DNA of 64,000 nt from Fodinibius sp052060035 (GCF_052060035.1 NZ_JBPOEA010000001.1:62001-126000); one strand, 5' to 3'. Shown: positions 27,428-37,094, counted from the first letter of the stretch. Made by a program: numbers and translations. Notes: generated by a model not told the origin, from the sequence alone.

Positions 27428-29200
27428 TCAGGAATCAGATTTGTAATACTTGGATTTGGAGCTTCCGCCCGAACGTGATGGTCGAGGTTTTCGCTCATCT
27501 CGTTTTTGCCGGCCACCCGACTTTGATCCATTTCCCTTGTTATAATAATCCAGGTCTTCACGGCCGGGACGGTCATCAAGGTCATCCAAATCGCTGGTTT
27601 CATTCGCTATAAGTTCGTCAATGTCGTTTTCTTGCATCACTACATCAGTAATATCAATATCAGAACCGGCGATGGTAGCTTTGTATTCATTTAGAGAAAT
27701 GGAATCATCAGCAACAAGCGTAATCTTCAGCCAGTAGCGGAACATCCATTTGCGACGAATGCTCAGGAATCCCTTTTCCAGATAGGCTTTTAAATAAGGA
27801 TTAATATAAATATCAACGGCGCGGTAATCGGTGGTGGTGCGGAACTTGCTTAACCATGCATCGAGGTCAGCAAGAATGGTATTTTTGGTCACTACGCTGC
27901 CCGATCCACCGCAAGTAGGGCATACTTTGGATACCGAATTAACAACGCTTGGTCGGATACGCTGACGCGTAATTTGAACTAACCCAAAATCGCTCATGCC
28001 AATAACATTCGTCTTGGCGGGGTCTTTTTTGAATTCCTTCTTAAGCTCGTCATAAATTTTCTTGCGGTTTTTATCATTACGCAGATCAATAAAATCAACG
28101 ACAATAATTCCGCCAATGTCGCGCAGTCGTAACTGTTTAGCTACTTCGCGTGCTGCTTCAAGATTCGTTTTCAGGGAGTTGTCTTCCTGCTTTTCTTTAG
28201 CAGCATAAGGGCCGGAGTTTACATCTACCACATACATGGCCTCCGTCTGTTCAAAGATGAGATATCCACCGGACGGCATGCGTACCCGTGGACTAAAGAT
28301 GGAGTCTACATCTTTGGCAACTTTCATAAAATCGAAGATATGCTCACGACCTTTGTAAAGCTCCACATTGGGAAGCATTTGCGGGGCCACCTGGCTGACG
28401 TACGATTTGATCTTTTTGTGCATCTCAGGGTCGTCAACCAGTACGCGATCATACTGTTTAGCAAAAAGATCACGAACCAAACTCTCGGTCATATCCAGAT
28501 CTTTGTAAAGCAGCTCAGGGGGCTCAGCCGTTTCGAGGCGCTCCAGAATACGTTCCCATTTTTTGAGCACATCGCGCATATCATCCTCAATAGACTGCTC
28601 ATCCTGTCCTTTGGCAACCGTTCGAATAATCACCCCAAACCCATCAGGCACCATCGAGCTCACGATGTTCTTTAAGCGTCGGCGTTCTTTGTAATTATTT
28701 ATTTTGCGGGATACAGCCACGTAATCGCCCATGGGGATGAGTACGAGAAAACGTCCTGCCACGGTGATATCCGTCGAAATACGAGGTCCCTTAGATCCTA
28801 TGGGTTCTTTAACAATTTGAACCAACAGCTTTTGGCCGGGGTTTAGAATTTTACCCGCCCAGTTCTGTTTTTCGTAGTTGGATATCTGATTGAAGTCCGT
28901 CTTTTTGAGCTCTTCGCGCACATTTTTATGAATGGCATCGCGACCGTTAAGCATCTGAACATATTCTTTCAGATGGTCACCGGCGTCAGAAAAGTGCAGA
29001 AAAGCATCCTTTGGAGTACCCATGTCAATAAATGCAGCACGGATACCGCTCATAACCTTGTGAACCTTCGCCAAGTAGATATTCCCTACTGTACGTTGGT
29101 TTTCATCAGATTCTATAAAAAGTTGGGCAAGTTCGCCGTTTTCCAGCAGAGCTATCCGGGTCTGCTTTCCCGAAGCGTGAATAATGATTTGATTTTTCAT
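27428..29200 (-). CDS. rng: Rne/Rng family ribonuclease
   Basis: The 590-residue protein has the RNase E/G catalytic core: S1-like start (RTVGNIYLAKVHKVMSGIRAAFIDMG), the DNase-I-like metal site (MYVVDVNSG and VVDFIDLRN with two metal-binding aspartates) and the zinc-link CPTCGGSG. After residue about 530 a short basic tail rich in Arg, Lys and Ser (RQKRDERKPRPSRSGG) replaces the long scaffold of RNase E, so it is closer to RNase G. It cuts single-stranded RNA in rRNA maturation and mRNA decay. It probably heads the hslV-hslU operon. Confidence 0.92.
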   Translation of the reverse strand: MKNQIIIHASGKQTRIALLENGELAQLFIESDENQRTVGNIYLAKVHKVMSGIRAAFIDMGTPKDAFLHFSDAGDHLKEYVQMLNGRDAIHKNVREELKKTDFNQISNYEKQNWAGKILNPGQKLLVQIVKEPIGSKGPRISTDITVAGRFLVLIPMGDYVAVSRKINNYKERRRLKNIVSSMVPDGFGVIIRTVAKGQDEQSIEDDMRDVLKKWERILERLETAEPPELLYKDLDMTESLVRDLFAKQYDRVLVDDPEMHKKIKSYVSQVAPQMLPNVELYKGREHIFDFMKVAKDVDSIFSPRVRMPSGGYLIFEQTEAMYVVDVNSGPYAAKEKQEDNSLKTNLEAAREVAKQLRLRDIGGIIVVDFIDLRNDKNRKKIYDELKKEFKKDPAKTNVIGMSDFGLVQITRQRIRPSVVNSVSKVCPTCGGSGSVVTKNTILADLDAWLSKFRTTTDYRAVDIYINPYLKAYLEKGFLSIRRKWMFRYWLKITLVADDSISLNEYKATIAGSDIDITDVVMQENDIDELIANETSDLDDLDDRPGREDLDYYNKGNGSKSGGRQKRDERKPRPSRSGGSSKSKYYKSDS

Positions 29201-29770
29201 TTAAATATTCTTCTTTCACGCAGTTGCTGTCCTCCGGACGTATAATCCTGATCAGTAAATCAATGGCTTTCATAGTAACAACAGTCTTACAGTTCGTTCG
29301 TCTTAGCGGGATTACAGCAACCGCTAAATTAAAATTCCTGTTAGGAGAAAAATTTGTTGGTGTAATAAGATCGTATTCAGAGGAAGGGGTATCTTGCAGA
29401 AAACGATCACAAGAGATCAGCGAGTTCAAAAACTTCGCTGCATTCTTCAAAAAGAAGCTCAAATGTTTTCGAAAAGTAAATAAAACCTTAAGTAGTGCTT
29501 GTGAGTAAATAATGTGCTGCAAAAGGTAAACCTAAATTTTTTAAAAATCTCTGAATACTTGGTACAAAGTATCACGATAATATACAAGTAGTTTTGCTAT
29601 TATGTAAACGGAAAATTGTCGGAGTGAGTTCGCGAGTTAATACGATCTTCTTTTATTCCGCTTTATTTAACAGCTTCTCAACTTTTGTGTTATTTGGCTC
29701 CGAAAAATAATTTATCTGATGGGAGCTTCGGCTGTGTATCCATTTTTATAGCGTCTAATGAGCCAAACTA
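29201..29770. other. 570-bp intergenic stretch upstream of rng
   Basis: Between the rng start and the murA stop no convincing gene was found. Frames of 94-138 codons exist on both strands near 29.1-29.5 kb, but they overlap rng, lack family resemblance and are low-complexity in Leu/Phe/Lys. A purine-rich AGAAGAA lies 7 nt upstream of the rng ATG as a ribosome-binding site. The stretch should hold the rng promoter; no clear terminator for murA was seen. Confidence 0.4.
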
Positions 29771-31042
29771 TTACCCTTCTTGTTGAGCACGGGTAATCTT
29801 AGCCCCAACATTGGTGAGTTTTTCCTCCAGATCCTCGTAACCCCGATCAAGGTGGTAGATGCGCAACACATCCGTTTTACCGTTGGCAACCATTCCGGCC
29901 AGAACTAAACTTACACTGGCACGCAGATCCGTACTCATCACCGAAGCGCCTTTAAGTTCTGTTTTTCCATTGATATGAGCAGCGTTTTTCTTGACGTCGA
30001 TATCGGCGCCCAGCCGTACTAATTCAGGCACGTAGCTAAACCGATCATCGTAAATGGTATCCGTGACTTTTGATGCTCCGTTTGCTTGCGTCATCATGGT
30101 AGCCCATTGGGCTTGCAGGTCGGTAGGAAAACCGGGATAGACTTTGGTTTTTATGGAAGTGGGGATGAGCTCTTGGGGCGCTTTAATATGGATGCTACTG
30201 TTATTAATCGCTATTTGGGCACCCGTTTCTCGAAAAGTTTTTGGAAATTGACCGAGGTCATCCACATCCACATTGGTCAGTGTAACATTTGATTGCGGAT
30301 GCATGGCGGCTGCGATCATGAAAGTGCCGGTTTCAATACGGTCAGAGGCGTTACGTGCCGTAATGCCTTGCAGGCTATTTACTTTTCGGATCGTTAGGGT
30401 GCGCGTTCCAATGCCTTCAATGTCGGCGCCCATTTCGACCAACTTTTTGCAAAGCAATACTACATCAGGTTCTTTGGCCGCATTTTTGATCGTAAATTCT
30501 TTAGCGCGAAGTACCGATGCGAGTACTAAATTTACCGTTGCGCCAACGCTGCTGGGTTCGAGGGTAAAGGTGCCGCCCTCCAATTCTTCGGGAGCGCTGG
30601 CGATGACATAGCCCTCATCGAGCTGAATATCAGCGCCCATCTCCCGCATGCCATCGAGATGTAAATCCACGGGACGCGGTCCCCAAGCACAGCCGCCGGG
30701 CAGCGAGACCTTGGCTTCGCCATATTTGCCCAACAGGGCACCCAGCATATAAAAAGAGGCCCGCATTTTTCTTACCAGCTCATAGGGAGCCTCGTAATGC
30801 GTTAAATTTTTGGGATCTATGGTGAGTACACCCTCGTCCTCATTAAAATCAACGCGACAACCCGTAACGCGAATTACATTATTAAAGGTGTAGATGTCGC
30901 GCAATTTAGGGATGTTGGTAATGGTTGTAGGCGAATCGCCTAAAATAGCTGCTGCCATCAGGGGCAGGGCCGCATTTTTTGATCCGCTGATTGGAATAGT
31001 GCCTTGGAGAGGGGTAGGGCCTTCAATTACAAATTTATCCAC
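29771..31042 (-). CDS. murA: UDP-N-acetylglucosamine 1-carboxyvinyltransferase
   Basis: The 423-residue protein is a full-length MurA. The catalytic cysteine is Cys118 in SLPGGCAWGPRPVDLH, so the enzyme should be fosfomycin-sensitive. SGSKNAALPLMAA with the substrate lysine and the C-terminal HLDRGYEDLEEKL are further signatures. It transfers enolpyruvate to UDP-GlcNAc, the first committed step of peptidoglycan synthesis. Its start overlaps the stop of the biotinyl-domain gene by 8 nt, so translation is coupled to an unrelated-looking gene. Confidence 0.97.
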   Translation of the reverse strand: MDKFVIEGPTPLQGTIPISGSKNAALPLMAAAILGDSPTTITNIPKLRDIYTFNNVIRVTGCRVDFNEDEGVLTIDPKNLTHYEAPYELVRKMRASFYMLGALLGKYGEAKVSLPGGCAWGPRPVDLHLDGMREMGADIQLDEGYVIASAPEELEGGTFTLEPSSVGATVNLVLASVLRAKEFTIKNAAKEPDVVLLCKKLVEMGADIEGIGTRTLTIRKVNSLQGITARNASDRIETGTFMIAAAMHPQSNVTLTNVDVDDLGQFPKTFRETGAQIAINNSSIHIKAPQELIPTSIKTKVYPGFPTDLQAQWATMMTQANGASKVTDTIYDDRFSYVPELVRLGADIDVKKNAAHINGKTELKGASVMSTDLRASVSLVLAGMVANGKTDVLRIYHLDRGYEDLEEKLTNVGAKITRAQQEG

Positions 31043-31544
31043 TTGCTTCTATTTCTAAGATTAGAGCGTCTTTTTCGAGAGAATCTCCCTGTTCAACAGC
31101 GATCGATGATATTACGCCTTTGATGGGAGCTTTAAGTTCATTTTCCATCTTCATGGCTTCAAGAACAGCAACGGGGTCGCCAAGTTCCACTTCATCGCCT
31201 TCTTCAACCAGTATTTCCAGAATTTTACCGGGCATGGGAGCATTGAGTTCTCCTTCACCAATTTCGGCGGAAGTTTTAAAACCCATACGATCCAGCAGTA
31301 AATCTTGTTCGTTGCGAACATCCACCGAATGCCAGTTACCATTTAACGTAAAAGTTACGGTATGCTTGTCGTATGATACATTATCGATTTTGTAGAGTTT
31401 TGTTCCCATTCGCAGCAGGTAGCGCCCGTTTTCCTGACGATGAAACTCGTAAGTTTGAGAATCATCATCAAAAACCACTTCGTTGGCATCTTCTACAATT
31501 TCGAGTTCGGTGGTGGTATCGTCTAATACAGCTTCAAATTTCAT
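31035..31544 (-). CDS. Biotin/lipoyl attachment domain protein (acyl-CoA carboxylase carrier type)
   Basis: The last 75 of 169 residues are a biotinyl domain with EAMKMENELKAP; Lys132 would carry biotin. NAPMPGKILEILVEEGDEVELGDP matches carrier domains of acetyl/propionyl-CoA and pyruvate carboxylases. The N-terminal ~95 residues resemble the linker seen in Bacteroidota propionyl-CoA carboxylase carriers. No carboxylase or carboxyltransferase subunit is adjacent; the neighbours are a small unknown protein (2 nt upstream) and murA (8-nt overlap). Confidence 0.85.
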   Translation of the reverse strand: MKFEAVLDDTTTELEIVEDANEVVFDDDSQTYEFHRQENGRYLLRMGTKLYKIDNVSYDKHTVTFTLNGNWHSVDVRNEQDLLLDRMGFKTSAEIGEGELNAPMPGKILEILVEEGDEVELGDPVAVLEAMKMENELKAPIKGVISSIAVEQGDSLEKDALILEIEASG

Positions 31545-31546
31545 AA

Positions 31547-31816
31547 TTAGGTCGATTTAATTTCAGCAAGTCCTTTGCTGGTGGCTTGGAAAGTAAAATC
31601 TTGCAGGTTATCGGTGTCATAAAAACTGGTAAGGGCAATTTTATTGCCGCTGCGCTCATAAGCCTCTACAAAGCCAAAGCTGAGCAGGTTGATAAGGTCA
31701 TCGCGCAGCTCGCCCTGCAATAATCCCGTTTCTTCCATGATATCTTGGAATTCTTCGGGAAAGATGAGACGTTCGAGCACTTTTTTTTCGGTTTTCGTTA
31801 TTTTATGCTTGCCCAT
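31547..31816 (-). CDS. Hypothetical protein, possibly winged-helix
   Basis: An 89-residue, soluble, charged protein. The pattern of three helices (TEKKVLERLIFPEEFQDIMEETG, QGELRDDLINLLSFGFVEAYE) followed by a hairpin-like strand and FQATSKGLAEIK resembles a small winged-helix DNA-binding fold, but no specific family was recognised. It is separated by 2 nt from the biotinyl-domain gene and is probably the first gene of the murA operon. Confidence 0.65.
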   Translation of the reverse strand: MGKHKITKTEKKVLERLIFPEEFQDIMEETGLLQGELRDDLINLLSFGFVEAYERSGNKIALTSFYDTDNLQDFTFQATSKGLAEIKST

Positions 31817-31872
31817 AATACTTCTTCTTTTAAGAGACCTTGAACATAGGAGGGAGATCGCTTTTTAACAAT

Positions 31873-32418
31873 TTACTCAGTGCCGATTTTAATATCGCCA
31901 TAGGTAATTACATTTAAATCTCCGTCGAGGACACGAATTCTATAGAGCCCGTTAGCTTGGGAACCTCCCGATTGCCCGGAAATTTCCTGTCCATTTAATC
32001 GTATGGTCACCAGCGATGGTGAAGAGATATCGTCGCGAACGGCTATTGGAGGTTTACCGGCATCGGAAACGTTCTCAAAGGAATAGACTTCTATACGGTT
32101 AAGGTTGTCAATATTACTGAGATAAATATTAATCGTTAAATCCTGATTATAATCTATTGGATTCGGATAGGGGGGCTGTAGGCTTGATATGCCCGTTCCA
32201 ATATTAAGAAGCCCCCGGTACATAGGACTTACACGCCAATCATCGGGATCATTATTGGTTATTTCTCCTTCAGCTTGAGTAGCGGTATACCCACTGGGAG
32301 CAGATAATGATTGGTTCTCGAACTCCCGCTGATCATCACTTTTAGAACATCCCGAAAAGATCAGGAATCCCGCAAAAAATAAAATAGTTACATATTGAGT
32401 AAATGAATTAAATAACAT
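31873..32418 (-). CDS. Hypothetical lipoprotein
   Basis: The 181-residue protein has a clear lipoprotein signal (FFAGFLIFSGC, Cys24) and a beta-rich mature region with PPYPNPID and LYRIRVLDGDLNVITYGDIKI, patterns like the FlgD/Ig-like modules of Bacteroidota surface proteins. Function unknown. It is on the minus strand upstream of the murA operon (56-nt gap) and diverges from the DUF3108 gene. Confidence 0.7.
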   Translation of the reverse strand: MLFNSFTQYVTILFFAGFLIFSGCSKSDDQREFENQSLSAPSGYTATQAEGEITNNDPDDWRVSPMYRGLLNIGTGISSLQPPYPNPIDYNQDLTINIYLSNIDNLNRIEVYSFENVSDAGKPPIAVRDDISSPSLVTIRLNGQEISGQSGGSQANGLYRIRVLDGDLNVITYGDIKIGTE

Positions 32419-32516
32419 GAACGAAATTCCTATGAGATACTTTCAATAATATTTCAATTTCATCCATAAAATAGGGAACTTTGAACGCTTATTTAAAACA
32501 AATTTAAGAGTTTATT

Positions 32517-33344
32517 TTGAAAGTTTTGAAGCCGCTTGGTCTTGCTGGAATTCTTGTCATCTGTATAGTCGGGAGCATGATATTCCCGCAGAATGCAAAG
32601 GCGCAAGATTCGTTGTTGACCTACGAACATCCGGATAGGCCGCCTACAATGGAAGAACTGTTGAAATGGAAAGAGGTTTTTACCTACAAGGTAAAATTTG
32701 GGTTCTTCAAACTTGGGGAGGTAAAAACGACCATCATCAGGGATACGACCTATCAGGGAAAAAAAATATGGTGGCTGCGTACTGTGATAACATCAAATTC
32801 GGGGATCCCTTTTGTGGGCAAAGAAGAAAATCACTATAACACTTTTATGGTAGAAACCGACAGTATGCCTTACACAAAGCTGTATTGGCGCGATGATTTG
32901 GATGAAGAAGAATTTGAATCCGAGGTATATGAGTTTGATTATGAAAATGAGAAAGTGTACATCTCGGAGAAAATGACTCCTGTTGATACACTTTCGCTTA
33001 CAGAACCGTCAAGTTCGGGGCAGCTTATTTTCTATTATTCCCGATTGTTTGCAGGTACTGATAAGGATTATCGACTACCGGTTTACCTGGAGCGTAAAAA
33101 GGGATATATCAACGCGACGAACAGTACCAAAATAGAGAGGCGCAACTATGATGCTTTTGAGGAGCCGGTCGAGACGTATTTTAGTAAGGGCGATGCTGAT
33201 ATTGACGGCCCATTTGGATTTCGAGGAAAATTTAAGGCATGGTATATCACCGACGATTTACGTGTGCCTGCCGAAGCTCATGCCAAGGTTTGGCTGGGCA
33301 ATGTTAAAGTGCAACTTATTGATTATAAAAAAGAACGCAGATAA
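32517..33344 (+). CDS. DUF3108 domain-containing exported protein
   Basis: The 275-residue protein has a signal peptide (MKVLKPLGLAGILVICIVGSMIFPQNAKAQ) and then the DUF3108 pattern: EVFTYKVKFGFFKLGEVKTTI, YNTFMVETDSMPYTKLYWRDD, SGQLIFYYSRLF and ERRNYDAF. The start is TTG; an AAGAG six nt upstream and the complete signal peptide support it. dut starts 3 nt after the stop, so the genes are co-transcribed. Family function is unknown. Confidence 0.8.
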   Translation: MKVLKPLGLAGILVICIVGSMIFPQNAKAQDSLLTYEHPDRPPTMEELLKWKEVFTYKVKFGFFKLGEVKTTIIRDTTYQGKKIWWLRTVITSNSGIPFVGKEENHYNTFMVETDSMPYTKLYWRDDLDEEEFESEVYEFDYENEKVYISEKMTPVDTLSLTEPSSSGQLIFYYSRLFAGTDKDYRLPVYLERKKGYINATNSTKIERRNYDAFEEPVETYFSKGDADIDGPFGFRGKFKAWYITDDLRVPAEAHAKVWLGNVKVQLIDYKKERR

Positions 33345-33347
33345 CTA

Positions 33348-33791
33348 ATGAAGATACAGTTTAAGAAGTTACCTCATGCTAAGGACTTACCGCTTCCTTC
33401 CTATGAATCAGCATTTGCGGCCGGGATGGATATTCGAGCTGCTCTGGAAGAACCCGTTACCCTGCAATCAGGCGAACGGCAGCTTATCCCATCAGGGTTG
33501 AAAATGGCGATGCCCAAAGGTTATGAAGCTCAAATGCGTCCTCGAAGCGGATTGGCCTATCGACATGGTATTACTATGCTGAATACGCCCGGGACTATTG
33601 ATGCCGATTATCGCGGAGAGCTGAAAATGCTGGCGGTGAATTTAGGTGATGAGGCTTTTACCATTAACCACGGCGATCGTATTGCTCAGATGGTGATTGC
33701 TCCGGTTATCCAGGCCAAGGTAGATGAAGTAGAGGAGTTGACTGATACCGAGCGCGGCGACGGTGGCTTTGGCAGTACGGGCGTGAAGTAG
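33348..33791 (+). CDS. dut: Deoxyuridine 5'-triphosphate nucleotidohydrolase (dUTPase)
   Basis: The 147-residue protein carries all five trimeric-dUTPase motifs: AGMDIRAA, RPRSGLA, NTPGTIDADYRGE, GDRIAQMVI and the flexible C-terminal RGDGGFGSTG that closes over the substrate. It hydrolyses dUTP to dUMP and PPi, preventing uracil incorporation and feeding thymidylate synthesis. It complements the dCTP deaminase at 21.1 kb. Confidence 0.97.
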   Translation: MKIQFKKLPHAKDLPLPSYESAFAAGMDIRAALEEPVTLQSGERQLIPSGLKMAMPKGYEAQMRPRSGLAYRHGITMLNTPGTIDADYRGELKMLAVNLGDEAFTINHGDRIAQMVIAPVIQAKVDEVEELTDTERGDGGFGSTGVK

Positions 33792-33804
33792 GAGTTCGTT
33801 AATT

Positions 33805-33835
33805 TGTTATTAGTTATTGCCAACAGCTAATAACA
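33805..33835. repeat. Small 9-bp stem between dut and the MFS gene
   Basis: TGTTATTAG and its inverse CTAATAACA flank a 13-nt loop. There is no T tract, so this is a weak hairpin rather than a terminator. Confidence 0.3.
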
Positions 33836-33853
33836 TATAAATAGTTATATATT

Positions 33854-35146
33854 TTGCTCGATAAGATACAACCCTATATTGACCTTGTTTCCAATAATCA
33901 AAATTACCGTCGGCTGTGGCTCAGTCAGGTTGTATCCAATTTTGGGGATTGGTTTGGGATTTTAGCCGTTTACGCCCTTATCACCAAGTATTCCGATTCG
34001 GAATTTTTGTTGGGACTCATCATTGTGGTCAAAATGATGAGTTTGGCCAGTTTCTCTCCATTTGCCGGTTATATTACTGATCGCTTCAACCGGCGTCGGC
34101 TGATGATGCTTTGCGACTTGGTGCGTGGGGCAATTGTACTGGGATTATTGCTGGTCGTATCCTACGAAACACTTTGGCTGGCGTATGTACTTACCGCGCT
34201 GCAGATGATGTTTTCAGCCATATTTGAACCCGCCAAAACCTCATCCATTCCCAATGTAACCACTGAACGAGAGCTCGTTGATGCCAATGTTCTTTCAGCG
34301 GCAAGCTGGAGCATCATTTTTACGATTGGTATGGGGTTCGGAGGTTTGGCAACAGCGTGGCTGGGAACCGATCTTGTCTTTATTATTAATGCGTTAAGCT
34401 ATGTGCTTTCGGCTTGGTTTATCTATCGAGCGGTCATTCCTCAGAAAAAAATGGAAGCTGCCGAGCGCAAGCGAACAAGAAACCCATTAACGGGTATTAA
34501 AGAAGGCTTTCGGTATCTATTGGATAATCATCATGTATTGCGTCCCACCTTGGCCAAGGGATGTTTTACGATGTTACTGGGCGGACTTACTTATATGTTG
34601 ATTCTTGTCTCGGAAGACGTGCTTCTGATGGGAAGCGTGGGACTGGGGTTGCTGTATTCGGCCCGCGGCGTAGGTACAGGCATTGGTCCGGTAATCGGGC
34701 GACGTATCTTTAACCGAGAGCGCGACTGGGTGCGAGCTATGGGGTACTGCATGATGTTTGCCGGGGCGATGTACGCGGTAGTTGGAATGACCACAAGCTT
34801 AGTTGTGATGTTGTTTTTTGTATTTATTGCCCATGCGGCATCGGGCGCAAACTGGGTAATGAGCACGGTGCTGTTACAACGGCGAACGCCAGACACTTTT
34901 CGCGGACGTATTTTTAGTACGGAGTGGTTGCTCTTTACGCTTACGCAATCGGCATCGGTAATGACCGCCTCCTGGGTTTTGGAAAATGACTGGCTGACCA
35001 TTCAACAGACGATGATCGTCTATGCTTTGCTGCTTTCCGTAGCGGGAATTGTTTGGCATTTTACTATTGCGCAGCAAGAGCAGACCTTTCAACTAAACAG
35101 AGAGGAAAGTGAACATTTTGCGACTGCCAATAGGATAGATGTATAA
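33854..35146 (+). CDS. MFS transporter, EntS-like (MFS_3) exporter
   Basis: The 430-residue protein shows about 10-12 hydrophobic segments and the family's opening NQNYRRLWLSQVVSNFGDWFGILAV and loop motif GYITDRFNRRRLMM (MFS motif A). QRRTPDTFRGRIFSTEWLLF near residue 345 is typical of the MFS_3/enterobactin-exporter group. The substrate is unknown. The start is TTG at 33854; no in-frame ATG lies close by and the protein begins normally from it. Confidence 0.82.
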   Translation: MLDKIQPYIDLVSNNQNYRRLWLSQVVSNFGDWFGILAVYALITKYSDSEFLLGLIIVVKMMSLASFSPFAGYITDRFNRRRLMMLCDLVRGAIVLGLLLVVSYETLWLAYVLTALQMMFSAIFEPAKTSSIPNVTTERELVDANVLSAASWSIIFTIGMGFGGLATAWLGTDLVFIINALSYVLSAWFIYRAVIPQKKMEAAERKRTRNPLTGIKEGFRYLLDNHHVLRPTLAKGCFTMLLGGLTYMLILVSEDVLLMGSVGLGLLYSARGVGTGIGPVIGRRIFNRERDWVRAMGYCMMFAGAMYAVVGMTTSLVVMLFFVFIAHAASGANWVMSTVLLQRRTPDTFRGRIFSTEWLLFTLTQSASVMTASWVLENDWLTIQQTMIVYALLLSVAGIVWHFTIAQQEQTFQLNREESEHFATANRIDV

Positions 35147-35199
35147 GGAGAATCTGATTGTTAGGATCCTATGATTTTGTCCTAACTCTATAATGGAAA

Positions 35200-35243
35200 G
35201 AAAAAAATAAAAATCCCGCCATTCATAAAGACAATGACGGGAT
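35200..35243 (-). terminator. Terminator of the sorbosone-dehydrogenase-like gene
   Basis: 35213-35223 and 35233-35243 form an 11-bp stem with one G-T pair. The minus strand runs into TTTTTATTTTTTT, 20 nt after the gene's stop. Confidence 0.88.
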
Positions 35244-35262
35244 GTATGAATCTGATCAGGAA

Positions 35263-36555
35263 TTAATTACCGGTATAAACAATGCGCCAGACATTGCCTT
35301 CAACTGAATCAGAAATATAAAGTGATCCATCGGGACCTGTAGCCAAGCCCATTGGTCGATGTTCGGCATCGCCCGGTGATTTTATGGTGTCTACACCGGC
35401 GAAATTATTTGCAAAGGTTTCGTCTTCTCCGGAAGGAGCTTCACCATCAAAAGGAAGGAACGAAACTCGATACCCTTCCTGAGTTTCAGGAGCTCGATTC
35501 CATGATCCATGGAAAGCTACAAAAGCACCCTTGCGGTATTTTTCAGGAAATTGCTCTCCGTTATAAAAAAGTAAATCGTTGGGCGCCCAGTGACCGGGAA
35601 AGGCGTAAATAGGATCTTCAAAATTGTCGGCCTGACCAACTTCTTCACCATCACCGCCGTACTCCGGCGCTAATACACGTTTTTCCTGGAACTGATCATA
35701 ATAAGAGTAAGGCCATCCAAAATTATCGCCATCATCAATGGCAAAAAATTCTTCAGCAGGAAGCTCCGCATTTTCTTCCTCATCAAAAAAGTCAGGCCAA
35801 AGTGCACTCAGCTGATCGCGTCCGTGTTGCACGGCATAAAGCTTATTTACCGAGCTATTCCAATCAAGGGCAACAGCATTTCGAATGCCCGTTGCATAGC
35901 GATGCCCATCTTTTTGTTGATCCTGTGCCAACTGATCAGCCGAAAACTGCCAAATACCAGCCTGACGCTCCAACTGTGGACACGGGTCTTGTCCCGGAGA
36001 TCCAGGGGTGCGTCCTTCTTCCTGACAAGCATTGGAGGGGCCGCCCACATTTACATAGAGGTTGCCGCTATTATCAAACGTAAATGACTTAGCAGCGTGG
36101 GTATTTTGGTCAGGTAACCCAGTCACAATGGTTTCAGCTTCGGAGCTGGGGATGAGGTTCTTCTCCGGCATTTCGTACCTAAATACTTCCAAGTCCGAAC
36201 TTCTATACAGATAACCGTCGCGAATAGCTATTCCGGTACCGGTGTGTTCTCCAAAGTATTTAATTTCATCGGCCACACCGTCACCATTGGTATCGCGAAG
36301 AGCTGCAGTACCTGCCCCGTCTTGTTTTTCACTTAAGGCCAGATAGATATCTCCATTATCACGAATGGTAAGGTGGCGAGCCGGGCCAACGTCCTCAGCA
36401 ACAACCACGGCCTGGAAGCCCTCGGGAAGTTGCAGTTGGGTATCTTGCTCAAAGGCCAGCTCTGATCGGTTGCCCGCTGTATCAGGCTCCGCCGTACAGG
36501 AGACCAGCATCAAGCCTATTCCTAAAATAATTCCAATATGAGCTGATTTATGCAT
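35263..36555 (-). CDS. PQQ-dependent sugar (sorbosone) dehydrogenase-like lipoprotein
   Basis: The 430-residue protein has a lipoprotein signal (GIGLMLVSC, Cys20) and a six-bladed propeller of the soluble glucose/sorbosone dehydrogenase type: LPEGFQAVVVAEDVGPARHLTI, RYATGIRNAVALDWN, GDNFGWPYSYYD, FVAFHGSWNR and RPMGLATGPDGSLYISD. Such enzymes oxidise aldoses with PQQ in the periplasm. Many Bacteroidota members have no proven activity. It stands alone between its terminator and a 500-bp gap. Confidence 0.83.
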   Translation of the reverse strand: MHKSAHIGIILGIGLMLVSCTAEPDTAGNRSELAFEQDTQLQLPEGFQAVVVAEDVGPARHLTIRDNGDIYLALSEKQDGAGTAALRDTNGDGVADEIKYFGEHTGTGIAIRDGYLYRSSDLEVFRYEMPEKNLIPSSEAETIVTGLPDQNTHAAKSFTFDNSGNLYVNVGGPSNACQEEGRTPGSPGQDPCPQLERQAGIWQFSADQLAQDQQKDGHRYATGIRNAVALDWNSSVNKLYAVQHGRDQLSALWPDFFDEEENAELPAEEFFAIDDGDNFGWPYSYYDQFQEKRVLAPEYGGDGEEVGQADNFEDPIYAFPGHWAPNDLLFYNGEQFPEKYRKGAFVAFHGSWNRAPETQEGYRVSFLPFDGEAPSGEDETFANNFAGVDTIKSPGDAEHRPMGLATGPDGSLYISDSVEGNVWRIVYTGN

Positions 36556-37051
36556 GTATTACCGTTATTTTGATATTAAAAATATATATGACATTTCATT
36601 CACTTGTAACTAACCATCCTCATGGAAATATAAAAATTTAAAAAGCAGCTCAAGCATTCCAATTGAGAAGTAATATTTTGACGTTTGTCTGATGATATCC
36701 GGTCGCTTGTAAAGTCATTATCTCTTTATTTTAAGGCTATATATCTTTCATATCGTCTCCGTATCTTCTCCATAATTTATCAGAGAAAGTGCGTAAAAAG
36801 GTACGCAACCGTTTAGGGATTGATATAAACTTATAGCTTGACGGTTTTGAATGGGGTATTTGTTGCTTTCCGGATGTCGATTATATAGACCATCAATCTT
36901 TTAAGAGTAATAATGAGCCAAGACGGTTTTTTTAGGTGACAAATCCTAATAATTCATCAGATGGCAAAATCACAAAATTTTGAAATGCTGACCCACTAAA
37001 ACAAGGATCGAAACAGCATTAATAGCGTTTTGCACTGTGCCTAAAATGGTA
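36556..37051. other. About 500 bp without a recognisable gene
   Basis: AT-rich sequence upstream of the sugar-dehydrogenase gene. No frame of useful length, tRNA or strong repeat was seen; a 10-bp palindrome CAAAATTTTG lies near 36972. It may contain the promoter of the gene at 36555 and decayed sequence. Confidence 0.35.
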
Positions 37052-37094
37052 GTTCGAACAAAAACCCATCAGGTCGCCAAAATCTGATGGGTTT
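37052..37094 (-). terminator. Terminator of the S9 peptidase gene
   Basis: AAACCCATCAG (37062-37072) and CTGATGGGTTT (37084-37094) form a perfect 11-bp stem, followed on the minus strand by TTGTTCG. It lies 30 nt past the stop codon. Confidence 0.85.

Noticed and set aside
29106..29522. 138-codon minus-strand and 94-codon plus-strand frames near the rng start
   Set aside because: They overlap rng or its leader, have no recognisable domain and lack ribosome-binding sites.
33805..33835. Hairpin between dut and the MFS gene as a terminator
   Set aside because: The 9-bp AT-rich stem has no T tract and is unlikely to stop transcription.
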